Of a stretch of DNA of 64,000 bases, positions 35,108-47,135 are shown piece by piece. Location: the NCBI GenBank assembly GCA_039111635.1, contig JBCAQO010000004.1:2232001-2296000 (forward strand), written 5' to 3'. The first letter of the stretch is position 1. Every line of letters starts with the position of its first letter. The DNA is from Heterobasidion occidentale. Lineage: Eukaryota > Basidiomycota > Agaricomycetes > Russulales > Bondarzewiaceae. The notes beneath the pieces are model-generated. The model saw only the letters and a list, made by a program, of their open reading frames with translations. It was not told the origin of the DNA and did no database searches. The position numbers were made by a program, and so were the translations under genes.

Positions 35108-36955
35108 TTACTCTTCTAGGAGAAACTCACCTACTACAGCCCTCATCGCCTCATTATCCATCCTCTGCCTGTTCCAGAGTTCGTTTTCTTGTGCAGTGTG
35201 CTCTGGTGCGACTGTCATCCCCACATCTAAGCTTGATGGTTCGGTCACCAGGTGCGAGTTGACCCATAGAGGCAGATGGACAGGCAGTGCTGGCCCGGAT
35301 GTCTCACATCGTTTCAAAGGAATGGCTGACCGGCTGCTACGGCTTGTGAGAGTTGTATGGCAGGAGTAGCATAGGCGAGGTGTGAGAGATGCTGGGCTGT
35401 CGGTTTGAATAGGCTGCTGGTCTGACGAGGAACGTATAGAGATACGAGATTTCCACTCGTGCGCCATTTTTTGGGCTGGCCTATGATGTTTGGTGAGAAG
35501 ATGTAATCTTTTATGTAAGGCAACCATACCTTTCACACAACACGCACTGGCTGCCGGCATCGTCTTTAGGCGCCAACTTGCCGCATGTTCGAGCAATAGT
35601 TGACACGGTAGAGGGATAGTCCTTTTCTAATCCAACAATGAAATCTGTGCGTGATAATGGTGGTGAATAAGTCAATCAAGGAGATGATACACTGAGCGGC
35701 TCACCTTTCGTCAAACCGGCAATGGTCTGTCTCGAACTGGCAAAACTTTCCTTCCCTATCACACTCAAGTCATTCCACCAAGCCCACGCCGCACATTCCT
35801 TCATCCCAATCTCTCTCAAAGGTCGAACCATGCGCACTTCACCTTTCCATTGCCCGTCGCCTGCACTGTTAATAGCGTGTTCTTCGCCGAAAGGCGCCCA
35901 TTCTTCTTGTTCTTCTTGCGGGATAACAAAACCGCCACCTTGAGCTATAGATGAGATGAGAGAGATAGAGAGCGATGTCAACGAAGTGCCGAGAAGGAGA
36001 TGGGAAGATGCGTTGGCGCGAGCAGTGTACAGAAGAAGAAGGCGAGTGAATGTAGAGATGGTTGCGGGAATAGCAGTCGGTGTAGGAAGTGATTGGAGGT
36101 AAGCGTGAAGTGAGGCGAGTGGTGTTGACTCCGATGGCCACGGCGACAAGAGCAGTTCTGTATTTCAATGAGCTAGTTGCAGCGGCATTGGTACAAAATT
36201 TGGGACAACCTTCATTGCTAAGATCAACCACCCAAGGCGGTAGAGATTTTGATGAACCTCCAGATGCTGTCTCCCACCAGCAAGGATCGAAGGCATCTTG
36301 AATTCTTAGAGGTATAAACTCAAACCCCTCATACCGACCCACAACAGCCTCGACTTCAGCAGTTCTGTCTCTCATCTGTTTTCATATTAGCAGCGCGCAC
36401 AGGATAACATAACAGAATAGACACACTGCAGGAAAGGCATCACATATCTCCACGTAGCAGACTCTGACATTTTTCCACACCCTCGTAGTCTTGGGGTGAG
36501 CCTTGTCGCCCGATGCATTCTCTGCTCTCCTTTGAGCTATATAAATCCGATGAACCAGATCGAGGAGTACTGTCGAGCCTAAACCTCCAGAGAAACCGAC
36601 AAGTAGATCACCAGATGGCTTCAAAGCTGAACGGCGAGGACCATCTGGGAGGTAGTTGATATGAGGTTCGAGAGCGCGACGGAACTTCGTTGTTATGAGA
36701 GGTGTGAAGCATTCTCTGTGGAAAAATATTAGCGATACAGAGGCAGGCATGGGCAAAAAGGTGAACACACTTGCAATATACTGCATGTCGAATAACAATG
36801 TTCCCCTCAGACGTTCTGCACTTGACGCAAACTCTGAGATTGTCGAATCTGGGCTTTCCTAGAGACAACATTAGGAGAGATCAAGAACTAGGTTCTGTTG
36901 ACCAACGGGGCATGAGAGCCTCCCCAGAGGCTTCGTTTGGATTTCCACAGGACAT
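35108..36955 (-). CDS. NCS2: Cytoplasmic tRNA 2-thiolation protein 2 (NCS2/CTU2)
   Basis: Partner of the thiolase NCS6/CTU1 in 2-thiolation of wobble uridine in cytosolic tRNAs for Lys, Glu and Gln. The start MSCGNP is on a short first exon spliced from a GTTGGT donor to KPRFDNLRVCVKCRTSEGN. A Cys-rich entry motif (VKCRTSEG, RHAVYCKECF) is followed by a PP-loop-like GFSGGLGSTVLL, a variant of SGGxDS as usual for the non-catalytic CTU2. C-terminal CVLCERPAQKM and RLCYSCHTTL add paired cysteines. The stop at 35108-35110 ends GEFLLEE. All junctions tested keep frame. Confidence 0.92.
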
Positions 36956-37479
36956 GAGATGTATCTCGAGTCAATGGTAGAGTCGAAGCCTAAAGCTTCC
37001 TAGAGGTGGTGGAAAATGGCTTGGAAATGAACACACAAAGATAAGAACAGGAGCAAATCCTACGTAATTTCTTCGAGATTCATCCTCCGATCTTCGGGCA
37101 AAATCTCAGTTAAGATGTTAGTCATCCGGAATGCGGGCCGTCTCAACCGTTCCAAGGGTCAAATAATCGTCTGCACGCCTTAGTCCAGCTTAGTCCATGA
37201 GTAGTCCATGCACTGTCCACGCTTCCCTTGAGCGAACAACTAGAGTTCTTGAAGAATTCCCCTCATTTATGTTCTTTGACTCAGACTCGCCTCGCAAATT
37301 TCCAACTGCCCGAGAACTATTAGCCAGCTGACGTTGGCAACGGCCCGCCCAGAAATGCATCCAACGAATGGTTGTGCTCGTCGTCCGCCCTTGTGACCAA
37401 GCTGACCGTCGTTCACGAGAGGGTATAAGTACAGTGCCACAAATTCTGGTGGTCATTGTCTTCAACTCTGTCTGAGGTC
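36956..37479. other. Divergent promoter region (NCS2 / GH79)
   Basis: 524 bp between head-to-head genes, holding the GH79 TATA box at 37423-37428. No coding sequence seen. Confidence 0.5.
37423..37428 (+). promoter_or_regulatory. TATA box of the GH79 gene
   Basis: TATAAG about 52-57 nt before the ATG at 37480. Confidence 0.5.
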
Positions 37480-39547
37480 ATGCTGCTGAAGGCCAGTTAC
37501 TCTGCGCCTGTAGCGTTTGGCAAGCCGTTCTCGCCTCCCAGCTCGTCACGCTTCCAAAGATTTCTTCTCGTCCGTCCAATACATCGCAGATGCTGGATCG
37601 AAGCCTTGCCTCCCTTTCTATAGAATTCGCTTTCCTTGATGTGTTTGGAGGCAACAACTCGAATCCTAACATCTTGACGAGGGAGTTGATGCAGAGGTTG
37701 GTAGAGAGGACCGGAGTAGGTCCAGATATCCGACCTGGGGGCATTACCATGTGAGCAAGGGATCTCAAACCAGTTTTCAGTAAAGGTGCTCATCTCAAGA
37801 GTAGAGATAGCTCGGTGTTCAGTGAGAATGGACCCTCTTTGGTGTTGGCAGAAAACCCGGTATGTACTCACTGACCATGCATTCATGAAGACTGATTGAT
37901 CGTTGACATGGGCAGTCAGGCGGTATCTATCGGTCCACCTAGTAAGATTTCATCCACCACATTTCTGAACTTCTAACATTCGCCGCGTCTTTCATTAAGC
38001 GGACCAGGACTGTTCGAATCATATGGCGTCTATCCGAATTCTTCGAAAATTGTCGTCAGCGTTAACCTCGGTAACAATACTATTGGAATCGCACGAAATG
38101 AATTGGCCGCAGCAATCAGTCACTTGGGATGGAACCGAATACGTGCTCTCGAATGTGCGGCTTCTTATGCTGGCCGCTTGTAAACGCATTGAGCTAAAAT
38201 CTGCACAATATCCAGTAGGAAATGAAGCCGACCATTATGCCGGCGGCTCGCGCCCATCAGGCTGGTCCTCTTCAGACTACACAGCCCAATTTCTTGGATG
38301 GACAGACGTACTATCCAGGAATCTCTCCTTGCCCCCACATATTTTCCAAGCAGGAAGTTTTGCGGATGATCCTACGCCAAGCGCTTCGATGAAAACTGTG
38401 GACATCATCAACGAGGGCATCGACACCACTGGCGTTGTGAAATATAACCAACACATGTTGGGGTTCATTCTTGATGCAGATTTCATATTGGGTAACGATA
38501 CCATAGGTATCAGTATTCGACATGTGATCCTGCGAGGAATGCTAAGGCGACGTTGCCGAACTTAGTGAATCATCAAAACATCACTGTGAGTCCATGAAAA
38601 GACTCCTTGTCACCTAACTGATCACGTTGTGCAGGCATATGTTGATCTCTGGAAACCTCAAATTGCGGCCGCTCGCAGTGTCGGAAAGGGCTTCGTCGTT
38701 GGCGAATACAGCTCTATCTCTTGCTCCGGCAAACAAAACGTATCGGATACGTTCGGTCAGGCTCTGTGGTTGGCAGACAGTAAGTTGCCTATATCTCTTG
38801 GGCGATACCGATCTCACGCCGATTCGAAGCTGTCCTGTACAGTGCCTCTTTGAACATTTCTCGAATGTATATGCACCAGGGCGCGACATTAGTGTTTCAA
38901 AGCAGCCAACAAGCGAACAGGTATCTATTACGGGTTTTTTCTGATTGCGCAACTAATGTTGACTTTCTGTTCTTTCAGTCCCGGATTCTCATGGGTACAC
39001 AGGCATCTCAGTACTATCTGTTCTTGGATGTCGTCGGAAACTAATGGTCATTGTCCCCTAGTACAATCTCTGGTATCCGGTTGAGTCCGACCGCTATGGC
39101 GCCGCCCGCGCCTCGCCTTCATTCGTCGCCTACCTGCTCATAACAGAGGCCGTCGGCTCTTCTGGAAACTCGCGCCTCTCCCTCATCGACACTCCAGAAC
39201 ATCCGCAGCTAGCTGTCTACGCTGTGTGGGACAAGCAAGATCTCAGCCGACTCGTTTTCCTCAACTTGGCAAATCGTAACGCATCGACAACTGCAGACGA
39301 AGCAGACAAGCTCGCTGTCTCCGTCGATCTATCGGATTACGTGGGCAATACGAGGAAAGGAATCGAAGTGAAGGTAAAACGAATGACGGCTCCCGGGATG
39401 GACTCGAAGGATTCGAGCAAGGTTGTGTGGGCAGGACAAAGTTATGCTAATGGGGTCTCTGAGGGCGATGAAGTTGTCGAGCTTCTGAGTTCGAACGACA
39501 CAAAGGTGTCAGTTGGAGGTAGCGAAGGGGTTATAGTGTTTTTGTGA
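37480..39547 (+). CDS. Glycoside hydrolase family 79 (beta-glucuronidase-like), secreted, with a one-base frameshift
   Basis: A retaining glycosidase family acting on glucuronides of plant or fungal polysaccharides. The N-terminal domain has GVGPDIRPGGIT; the acid/base Glu is in ELGNEADHY and the nucleophile Glu in FVVGEYSSISC; then STCDPARNA and a C-terminal beta domain ending EGVIVFL. Introns were solved at each conserved motif, for example YNQHMYQYSTCDP. The signal peptide is split: ATG starts MLLK, but the hydrophobic stretch QLLCACSVWQAVLASQLVTL lies one frame back. One extra base in GGCC(C)AG at 37493-37494 would give a typical secretory leader. Followed on the same strand by a sugar transporter, suggesting coordinated sugar release and uptake. 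Confidence 0.88.
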
Positions 39548-39774
39548 TGATGTATAGAATCGGATCTTGAAACACGTAGGGAGACTTAAGCACAGCTAAG
39601 CCTTTCCGTGCTGCGGACCAATCGGCAATCCTTGCCGACTTGCCGCGGCTTCGATTGCGGGGTCAACGTACCGTCTGAGAAACCTATAACTTATATTCTA
39701 CCATCACTCGAGCACCTTCACCTTTTCACCTTTGACTCCCTAGGCTGTGGAAACATTGGAGATCTCGACAGCTT

Positions 39775-42337
39775 ATGGTATGAAATCAAGTCAAGTCCCA
39801 CCTGCACGTTACTGAGTGGATTCTAGACAGCCTCAAACCGACCGCTCGATGGCTACTTAGCACTTCCTTCCGACGTCGCAGACAGTACTAGCGCCCAATC
39901 AGAGACATCTTCACAACCTGAACGTCTTCCAGGATACACTCTCGCGACACCATATGGCGGAACGCTTTCTTTCTCTCCTGATGGCGAAAGCTATTCCTAC
40001 GCGTACGGCCCTAAGGGTCTCGCGGGCCTCTGGCACAATTCCTACGCATGTGGATGCGCCATTTTCGCATCGACTGGAGGTCTAACTTTTGGATACGATC
40101 AAGGTGTCATAGCCAATGTGCTCATAATGCAGGATTTCATGCAGAGATGGCCTATAGGGCCATGGGAGAAGGGTCTAATGAGTGAGCATATCCTCGAGCA
40201 TTAACTACCAACGATGTTCTGAATCACTTAATATAGCTGCTGTACTGGAGCTTGGGTCGTTATTCGGTGCTTTGATGGCAGGTGTTTCGGCGGACAGGTT
40301 TTCGAGGCGTACCTCAATGGTTTTTGCGTGCGGTATGTCTATGACCTAGTTCAAAGCCCTCACTTGAACATCTAATCACTTTGAATCTTCGCTCCCACAC
40401 AGCTGTGTTTTGCATAGGTTCTGCACTACAGTGTTGGGCTGAGTCTCTTAGTCACATTGTTCTGGGTAGGGCAATTGGTGGCTTTGGTATCGGCGCCCTC
40501 AGGTATGGCGAGATTTCGTGACTGCATCATGTTTTTTTCATTGATTAGTTCATTCCCATAGCATGTTATCCCCCTTGTATATGGCTGAGATCAGCCCGCC
40601 TGAAGTTCGGGGTTCGCTCATGTCACTAGAACAATTTTCTATAGTACTTGGCTGTGTAATCGGTTTCTGGACTGGATTCTTCACTCGCAACAGTACGTCC
40701 TTAGCTCAGCTCCATGAACCTCAGCCAACTAAAACGTATCATTTATCGAATAATCAACTCTGATGTAACAGTCCCTGGGAGCGCGTCATGGCGCATACCT
40801 TTAGGTCTTCAATTGGTTCCTGGATTGTTACTGGCATTCGGGTCATTTTTTCTACCCCCATCGCCCCGTCTTCTTGTATACCAAGGGAAGAGTGATGCAG
40901 CACTTGCGTCTCTTGCAAGGTTGCGTCTTCGTTCTTTCGAGGAGGCTAAGACAGACCCACTCCTTCAGGTTTGCCAAACACCTTGCACATATATAACGTG
41001 CTGACTTTGAGGTGTTTTAGATTGAATTCTTGGAAATGCAGGTCGAAGCAAATCTCATTCATCGAATGACTGGCGCTGACGACAAGAATTCGTTTCGCAA
41101 CGAAGCCCGGGCGTGGGCGAAACTCTTCGACCGGCGATATCTGGACCGAACTCTCATCGGTGTCATGATCATGTTTTTCCAGCGTAAGCCTACCTTGATC
41201 GTCTTTATGTGCTCACGAATATCAAAGGGTCTCGGATAGAATGGAGCGGCATCAATGCATTGATTGTGAGCATACTTCATAGAGCCTTTGGTACAGCTTA
41301 TGACATCTAGGCATCCTCATACATCTAGTATTATGGCCCATTGCTCCTGCGGAGTCTCGGGTTGATTGGCAACTCTGTGGACCTACTAGTCGCAGGTGGT
41401 ATCAACATCGTTCAACTCGTTGCTGTGTTGCCTGCGATAATCTACATTGATCAATGGGGTAGGCGAACGACTATATCTCTAGCTGAAGCCATGACAAACA
41501 TACTCTTTACAGGAAGAAAGCCACTCCTAAGAGCAGGTAGTGCGATCATGACGTTATCTCATCTCCTCGTCAGCTTGCTTGTAAGAATATATGTAAACCT
41601 ATCATACGAGGTTGACCCTATACCATTCTTCAATAGATCTACGAATTCAGTGGTCATTGGACTGAACATAGGGTAGCAGCTGCCATGTCTGTGGGGTAAG
41701 CCCATCACTTGCTGCTTTGTTTCCCTCCGAAACATCTTTCGACGAATATCAACAGCTGCCTCTACTTGTTCATGGCTGCATATGGGATCAGCTTCGGTCC
41801 AGTTGGGTGGGTCTTACCAAGCGAAGTGTTCCCATTGTCGATGCGAAGCAAGGGTGTATCCCTCTCAACCGCCTCCGTCTGGTTCAACAACTGTAAGAGA
41901 GTTCAACCTTCACACATTATAGGTCTTACAATCTTCGCTATTTATCACCGCTACCTCTCAGTTCTCGTTGGTTTGGTGACGCCAGGGTTGATGGAGATAT
42001 CGGCTAGGTACGTTTCACTTGTACATCAGCGTTGGTGCAGATCACTGACGACCTTGATTAGCGGAACGTTCATGGTATTCGCGTGTGCCTGTTTTGCCGC
42101 GTACCTCTGGTCTACATACATCGTACCCGAAACTGCGAACGTTTCGTTGGAGGAAATTGACGATGTTTTTAGATCATCAGTAGGGCAGGAAGATGCACAA
42201 TTGAAGAATCAGGTAAGTTACGCGTTCTCGCAACCATCGCCTGAGCGGACAAGATTGACGCGATCATGTATCTTTAGATCGAGAGAGACCTAGGCTTGCA
42301 TGATTTAATCCGAGAGCTCGCTGCTAGAGAACACTGA
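39775..42337 (+). CDS. MFS sugar transporter
   Basis: Twelve-helix sugar/H+ symporter family of the plasma membrane. Motifs: FGYDQGVIANVL in helix 1; RFSRRTSMV between helices 2 and 3; SPLYMAEISPPEVRGSL; QQWSGINALIYYGP; DQWGRRPLLRAG; and VPETANVSLEEIDDVF after helix 12. The start exon appears to be the ATG alone (39775-39777), spliced across 39778-39826 to TASNRPLDGYLALPSD; no other ATG opens this frame upstream of the long N-terminal tail. About ten short introns. The last exon ends LIRELAAREH. It lies directly downstream of the GH79 gene. Confidence 0.9.
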
Positions 42338-43007
42338 TTCATTTGAGGGTATTCGGAACATATTTTACTCTGCTTAAGTGCCCGTACTAACCTTACAATA
42401 CAAATATTCCTCCTCAAATTGCCATGTGTTAGGTGTGTTTTTGACGACGCGATCGTCCTGACAGATATGCAATATTCATCGGACAAGGTAGTTGTCAAGG
42501 CGACAATGTTGAGATAGTGCCGAGGATCTTTGACACAAAATCATGCACCCTTGAAGAGTATCATGATTTCCTGACACTAGTAGTAAGTGAGTGGTACCTG
42601 TCGAGATACGAAATGCGAAAGATGCGCTGAATTGCTTTTAGGTTCGCACAGGAATGAGCCGATCAAGATGAGAGATCTGAGATTTCATTATGACGTCCAC
42701 GTGCGGTTACCACATTCGGCTTCAGTTGCGTCGCAGTATCTAAAGCGCGCGAGTTTCCATCCCGAACCATTCTCCCTCCCACCCTTCATCTCCCTCTGGC
42801 CCGTCGCTCTTTGGCCTCATTCCTGTACATAGAGCAATGGGACTTCTCTCTGAGATTTTCCAGACATTTGTATAGGGCTATCTCTCAAGTGGCTATCTCC
42901 GTGTTTCGTTACGACATTCCTTTCGGTTTCTACCAATCACGCTCTTTTTTCACCAACAAACACTTCCTTCGGTGACCGAAGGCTCACGGACAAGGCTTGA
43001 GCTACTC
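42338..43007. other. Intergenic region
   Basis: 670 bp without a supported gene. A short palindrome, CCTTCGGT-G-ACCGAAGG, lies at 42966-42982, just upstream of the next ATG, with CT-rich DNA before it. Confidence 0.45.
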
Positions 43008-43968
43008 ATGGCGCCTTCAACCTCATATACTCGGCTTCTTCGTCGTGATTCCCCCGACTCCAATGACTCCAACAAAATAACTCCGGTTATCATTGCCGGA
43101 TTTGTGGTTGCAGGTGTCCTCATCGCTGTTGTCATAGGGTGGCTGTTTGTTCGCCTCCTCCGGAAGAGGAACGTGAAAAAGAGGGAGGAAGAGAGGAATG
43201 GAGCTTTCCTTACCGTCAAGGGTGTCGTCAAGGATGGCCAGGAGTCGTTGCCCAGGTAAGTAGTCTTATGTTTGAATTGAATTCGCATCCTCATCCACAC
43301 CCCAATGTCTCACATAAAATACCAGTGTCTCCATTGGATCTGCTGCCAATGATTTTTCTAGAACACAGATGGGTCCATCGATTGTTATGCCTAACAAGGC
43401 CATAATCAATCCCAACGCCACCAAGGATGACATTATTCGGTACCACACAGAGGCTGGAAACATCACCCGACCCTTCTCGTTTGCTCTCAAGCCCCCTCGT
43501 ATCCTCGGCCACTCTCCCTCCAATTCTACCAACAGTCGTCCCGTATCCACTGTTTCCTTCCTCACTGCTGATAAGTCTTCTCCGCGCACCTCTATCTTCG
43601 GCCTTGATTGGCGTTCGTCTTCTGCCTCTGCTTTTAGTTCCTCTTCCTCCAATCGCGGTGTGGAGAGCCGCAAAGTTAGACAGCTCTTCAATCCAGTCCT
43701 TCCCGATGAGCTTGTCATCAACCTCGGAGAGAAGATCACAGTCGTTCAATCATTTGATGATGGCTGGTGCATCGTCGGACGCGATAGCATGCTTAAATCT
43801 GGAGATGTTGAAATGGGCGCCGTCCCTGCGTGGGTTTTCGTCAAACCGGTCAAGGGCCTCAAGGCGGAGCGCCCGATGCGTAGCAGCAGCCTTGGCGTCA
43901 CCGTCGAGATGGACGCTGGACCTGGGTTCTCTTCTAGAGACGAGCTTGTTTCGTGGTCAAACTTCTGA
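43008..43968 (+). CDS. Single-pass membrane protein with SH3 domain
   Basis: The start ATG at 43008 gives MAPSTSYTRLLRRDSPDSN. One transmembrane helix (IIAGFVVAGVLIAVVIGWLF) is followed by a basic stop-transfer (RLLRKRNVKKREEE), a Ser-rich linker and a C-terminal SH3 domain: LPDELVINLGEKITVVQSF, then DDGWCIVG and AVPAWVFVKPV, the usual ALYDY-less fungal form with the Trp and the Pro-x-x-Phe/Trp-Val end. One intron at 43256-43325. This TM-SH3 layout recalls fungal cortical/osmosensor-type or Fus1-like proteins; the role is not fixed by sequence. Confidence 0.85.
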
Positions 43969-44731
43969 TTCTGCATCCCCACACCAATTTGGTCGCTTTT
44001 TCCGTCCAGTCACTCACTGTCCTTATGTGCTCGTTCGTTGCCCTGGTGGAGTTCCTTGATATCAAGTGTATTATCACATACGATCCCCCTCCTACACCAT
44101 GTCAACCATCTCTTCTGCAAGTTTCGCTTTGTTCATCTTCGGCATGTAGTCATTTCTGAATCATCTTGTGATCGATACCCATTACTTACTTTTCTCACGT
44201 CTTGATGACACTTCACCGTGATACCTCCGCCACACGGTTGGTCTGTCGCTCACGTCTTCATACTTCTAACGATACTGCTGGCTGACCCGCTTCAGAGTCG
44301 GTACTGGATCAGTAATTACCTTATCCTGCAGGGTTATATAACCTGCGACTTGCTATGTCTCACCTACAACGCGGCATATAAGCGAGTCTGTTTCCTTTTC
44401 CTCCCTTTTTGTAGAACCATGGAGCTCAAGAAAGTCCGAAATGCAAGACCCCTCAGTAACGGGATGAGAAATTTGTGAACGTTTACTGACGAGCCATGTA
44501 TGTATGGGCCACAACGACCTATCTCATGCCTCAAATGGTAACCTAAGTCAGTTTCGAAAACAATCTGACCAAAGTAGAGACAATTTAGGATGAATTAGGA
44601 CCAGTACAGTAAGGACCAAAGTAGAAATAGAGTTTTCGTGAGGCGCCTGCCGTGATCCAAAAGTGATCCAAACCATCCAATTTAGCCGTTGAGTTTCTGC
44701 TGTGTATTCCAAAGGTGGCATTCAGAGTGTA
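43969..44731. other. Intergenic region
   Basis: About 760 bp; only short frames without motifs. Probably the 3' UTR of the SH3 gene and the promoter of the WD40 gene. Confidence 0.45.
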
Positions 44732-46481
44732 ATGTCTGCTCATCCACCGACACCAATTCATCTAATACGCTCGCATGCCTCACCGGTAAGCGCTGTGTCT
44801 TTCTCCGGCGACAACGAGCGGATCTACTCTGGCGACTCATTAGGCCTCGTCGTGATCACATCAACACGCTCGCTGCGCGCGTTAGCTTCCTGGAATGCGC
44901 ATACCGATGGTATCCTTGGCATACAGGAATGGAATGAACAGCTTATCACGTCCGTTTGTAGATGATTACATCGTTTCGTGCCCAGAAATTGATCCTCTCC
45001 GACGTGCATGCATGAACGGGCTTTGTGCATGACAGGCATAGCAGAGATCACAAGCTTCATGTATGGAAGAGACCTACGCAAGGTCATTCGTCAGTTGGAG
45101 ACTCCGCATTACTCCCTGGACTTCCCAGTCCAGCCCTGGAATATTCAATGGACGTGAATTCGCTCAATTATTGCCGATTCTCTCTGCTTCCATTGGGTAA
45201 ATCAAGTCCGATTGCGGCAGAAGAGGCGTTGATTGCTTTGCCTAACCTCATCGAATCATCACTGGTATGAATCTTTCAATCCTCATTCGTTCTTCTTTCC
45301 CGTCTTGTTCTCCTTTCCTGTCTTGTTTTGTGGTGACGATTGTCTTGATTGAATAATAGGCGGATATATGGATGCTTCCCTCCCAAGAGCGCATACACGC
45401 CGCAATAGGGAAAGGGAAATTGGACTCCCTGACGATGCCAGGAACTGACGGAAGAGGGATAAAGAATTCGACCGGTATAATTGACAGAAAGCTTTTCTGT
45501 CCAGTGCATGAGACAAATCACCCCGTCTCCCACAGGGATTATCATGTCAATGCATCTCCTCCCAGGACGTCCTCCTATTGGGGCAGCGCCTTCCTCTTCG
45601 GAGAGCAGGTCTAAGCATCTACGATTACTCACGTCCTACGAGAATGGCAGTGTGTCAATGTGGCAGTATAGCGTTGACAAAGAAAGGTCAATAGAAGGGA
45701 TCGGTTGGGAGCGCCTTTGGTCCACAAAGATGCACGTTGAATCTGGTTTGTGTGCAATCTAATGATCCATTCATGGTCAGCCTTGCTTGACTTGTTCCTT
45801 CTCTTGTTCTCGTTCTGGTTTTAGTAATGGCTATGGCTGCCTCTGCGAATCATCATCTAGCGTTGTCTGTCTCTGCTGATCATCTCATCGCACGGTACAA
45901 TCTCGCGGTACGTACCCAATGTCCTACTTTGACGATCCCCCTAGATGCACTTTATGCGGCCAAGCCTTCATACAAAATTTGCTGATTTGATCGTCCTCAG
46001 GCATTGGATGACGATGCAAATAGTGTGGGCGCCGCATGCACCGCTCATCGAACAAAGCACCCAGGAAACGGGTCTATTGCGTTGCGTGAGGACGGCCGGG
46101 TCTGCGCTGTGGGCGGCTGGGACGGAAAGTAAGCATAGATACCCATTCATCACACTCCTGTTTCACCGGACTTGACCTCACCTACCTCGGCATCATTTTC
46201 TGTGCCATCTGCATCATGGCAACTACAGGATCAGACTTTACTCCGCAAAGACGCTCAAGCCGTTGGGCACGCTCGTCTATCACAAAGACAGCGTCCAGGC
46301 GATTGCATGGGCGCGGCTGCCTCAGCATTGGTCCATGGAGGTATTGAAAGACTGGGACTCGGAAGACGACATGAGTTCAGCCGAAAAGGAAAACCGCGAG
46401 CGTTGGCTAGTCAGCGGAGGCAAGGACGGACGGCTCGCGATTTGGGGACTGATGGAGTTCAAAAAAGACGATAAGAGGTAG
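44732..46481 (+). CDS. ASA1: WD40 protein, ASTRA-associated protein 1 (ASA1/GNB1L-like)
   Basis: Begins MSAHPPTPIHLIRSHASPVS and runs through WD repeats: SAVSFSGDNERIYSGDSLG, RDHKLHVWKR, LLTSYENGSVSMWQY, RVCAVGGWDGKIRLYSAKT and WLVSGGKDGRLAIWGL. The start phrase and the final repeat KDGRLAIWGLM are those of fungal ASA1, a subunit of the ASTRA complex involved in chromatin and PIKK biogenesis. That identification rests on remembered similarity. Five or more introns, all frame-keeping, one being the join T-HSRDHKLHVW. Convergent with the Galpha gene. Confidence 0.82.
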
Positions 46482-47135
46482 GAAGCAGAACTCAAAGGAG
46501 TTCGCTAGGAGCTACTAGGAGGCTCCTGCTCGGTCCAAGAAATGATGTTTCCTCGTCAAGCGCCTATAAGCGTTGTAATACACGATTATGAGGACAGGCT
46601 TCTGCTCTCCTGTGCGCTCCATACGGCGACCATTGTGACCGTTTGTTGTACAGCTTCCCGTTGTTCTGATGATAAAACAACCTGATCGATCAGCCCACAT
46701 ATTGCCGGCTTTCGCTAGGACGGAAATGGTTATGATGGTGTGGTAAAGCAGGAACGATCAACTCTGTGGGCGTCGAAAATACTACGAGTAATACATAATA
46801 CACAATACGTGAATGCGGGCGACGGTCAACTAAGTACTAAACTTGGACCTAGAGTAAACAAGCACAGGGTTCGATTCTATCGTGCCATCGTGCTCTGATG
46901 CGACAAGAATAAAAACACAGACAACAGTGGAGATGGGATGCATATGACAAGTGCAGTGAGCTGCGACCATACAGAGAAAGCTCGTGGACGAAGACAAGCA
47001 GGCGGAACAAGAGGAAACGGTGCGGTGGATAGTGAATAGAATACAAGGAGCGGTTTCTAGGAGGAATATTCGGGGACTGAGAAGCTTAAGACCGTGATCC
47101 GACGAGGAGAGAATGGTGATGGTGACGACGCTGAT
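46482..47135. other. Convergent 3' intergenic region
   Basis: Tail-to-tail spacer of about 650 bp; nothing recognised beyond short frames. Confidence 0.5.

Noticed and set aside
42972..43007. Upstream extension of the TM-SH3 protein
   Set aside because: That frame would begin at GTG; the first ATG is at 43008.
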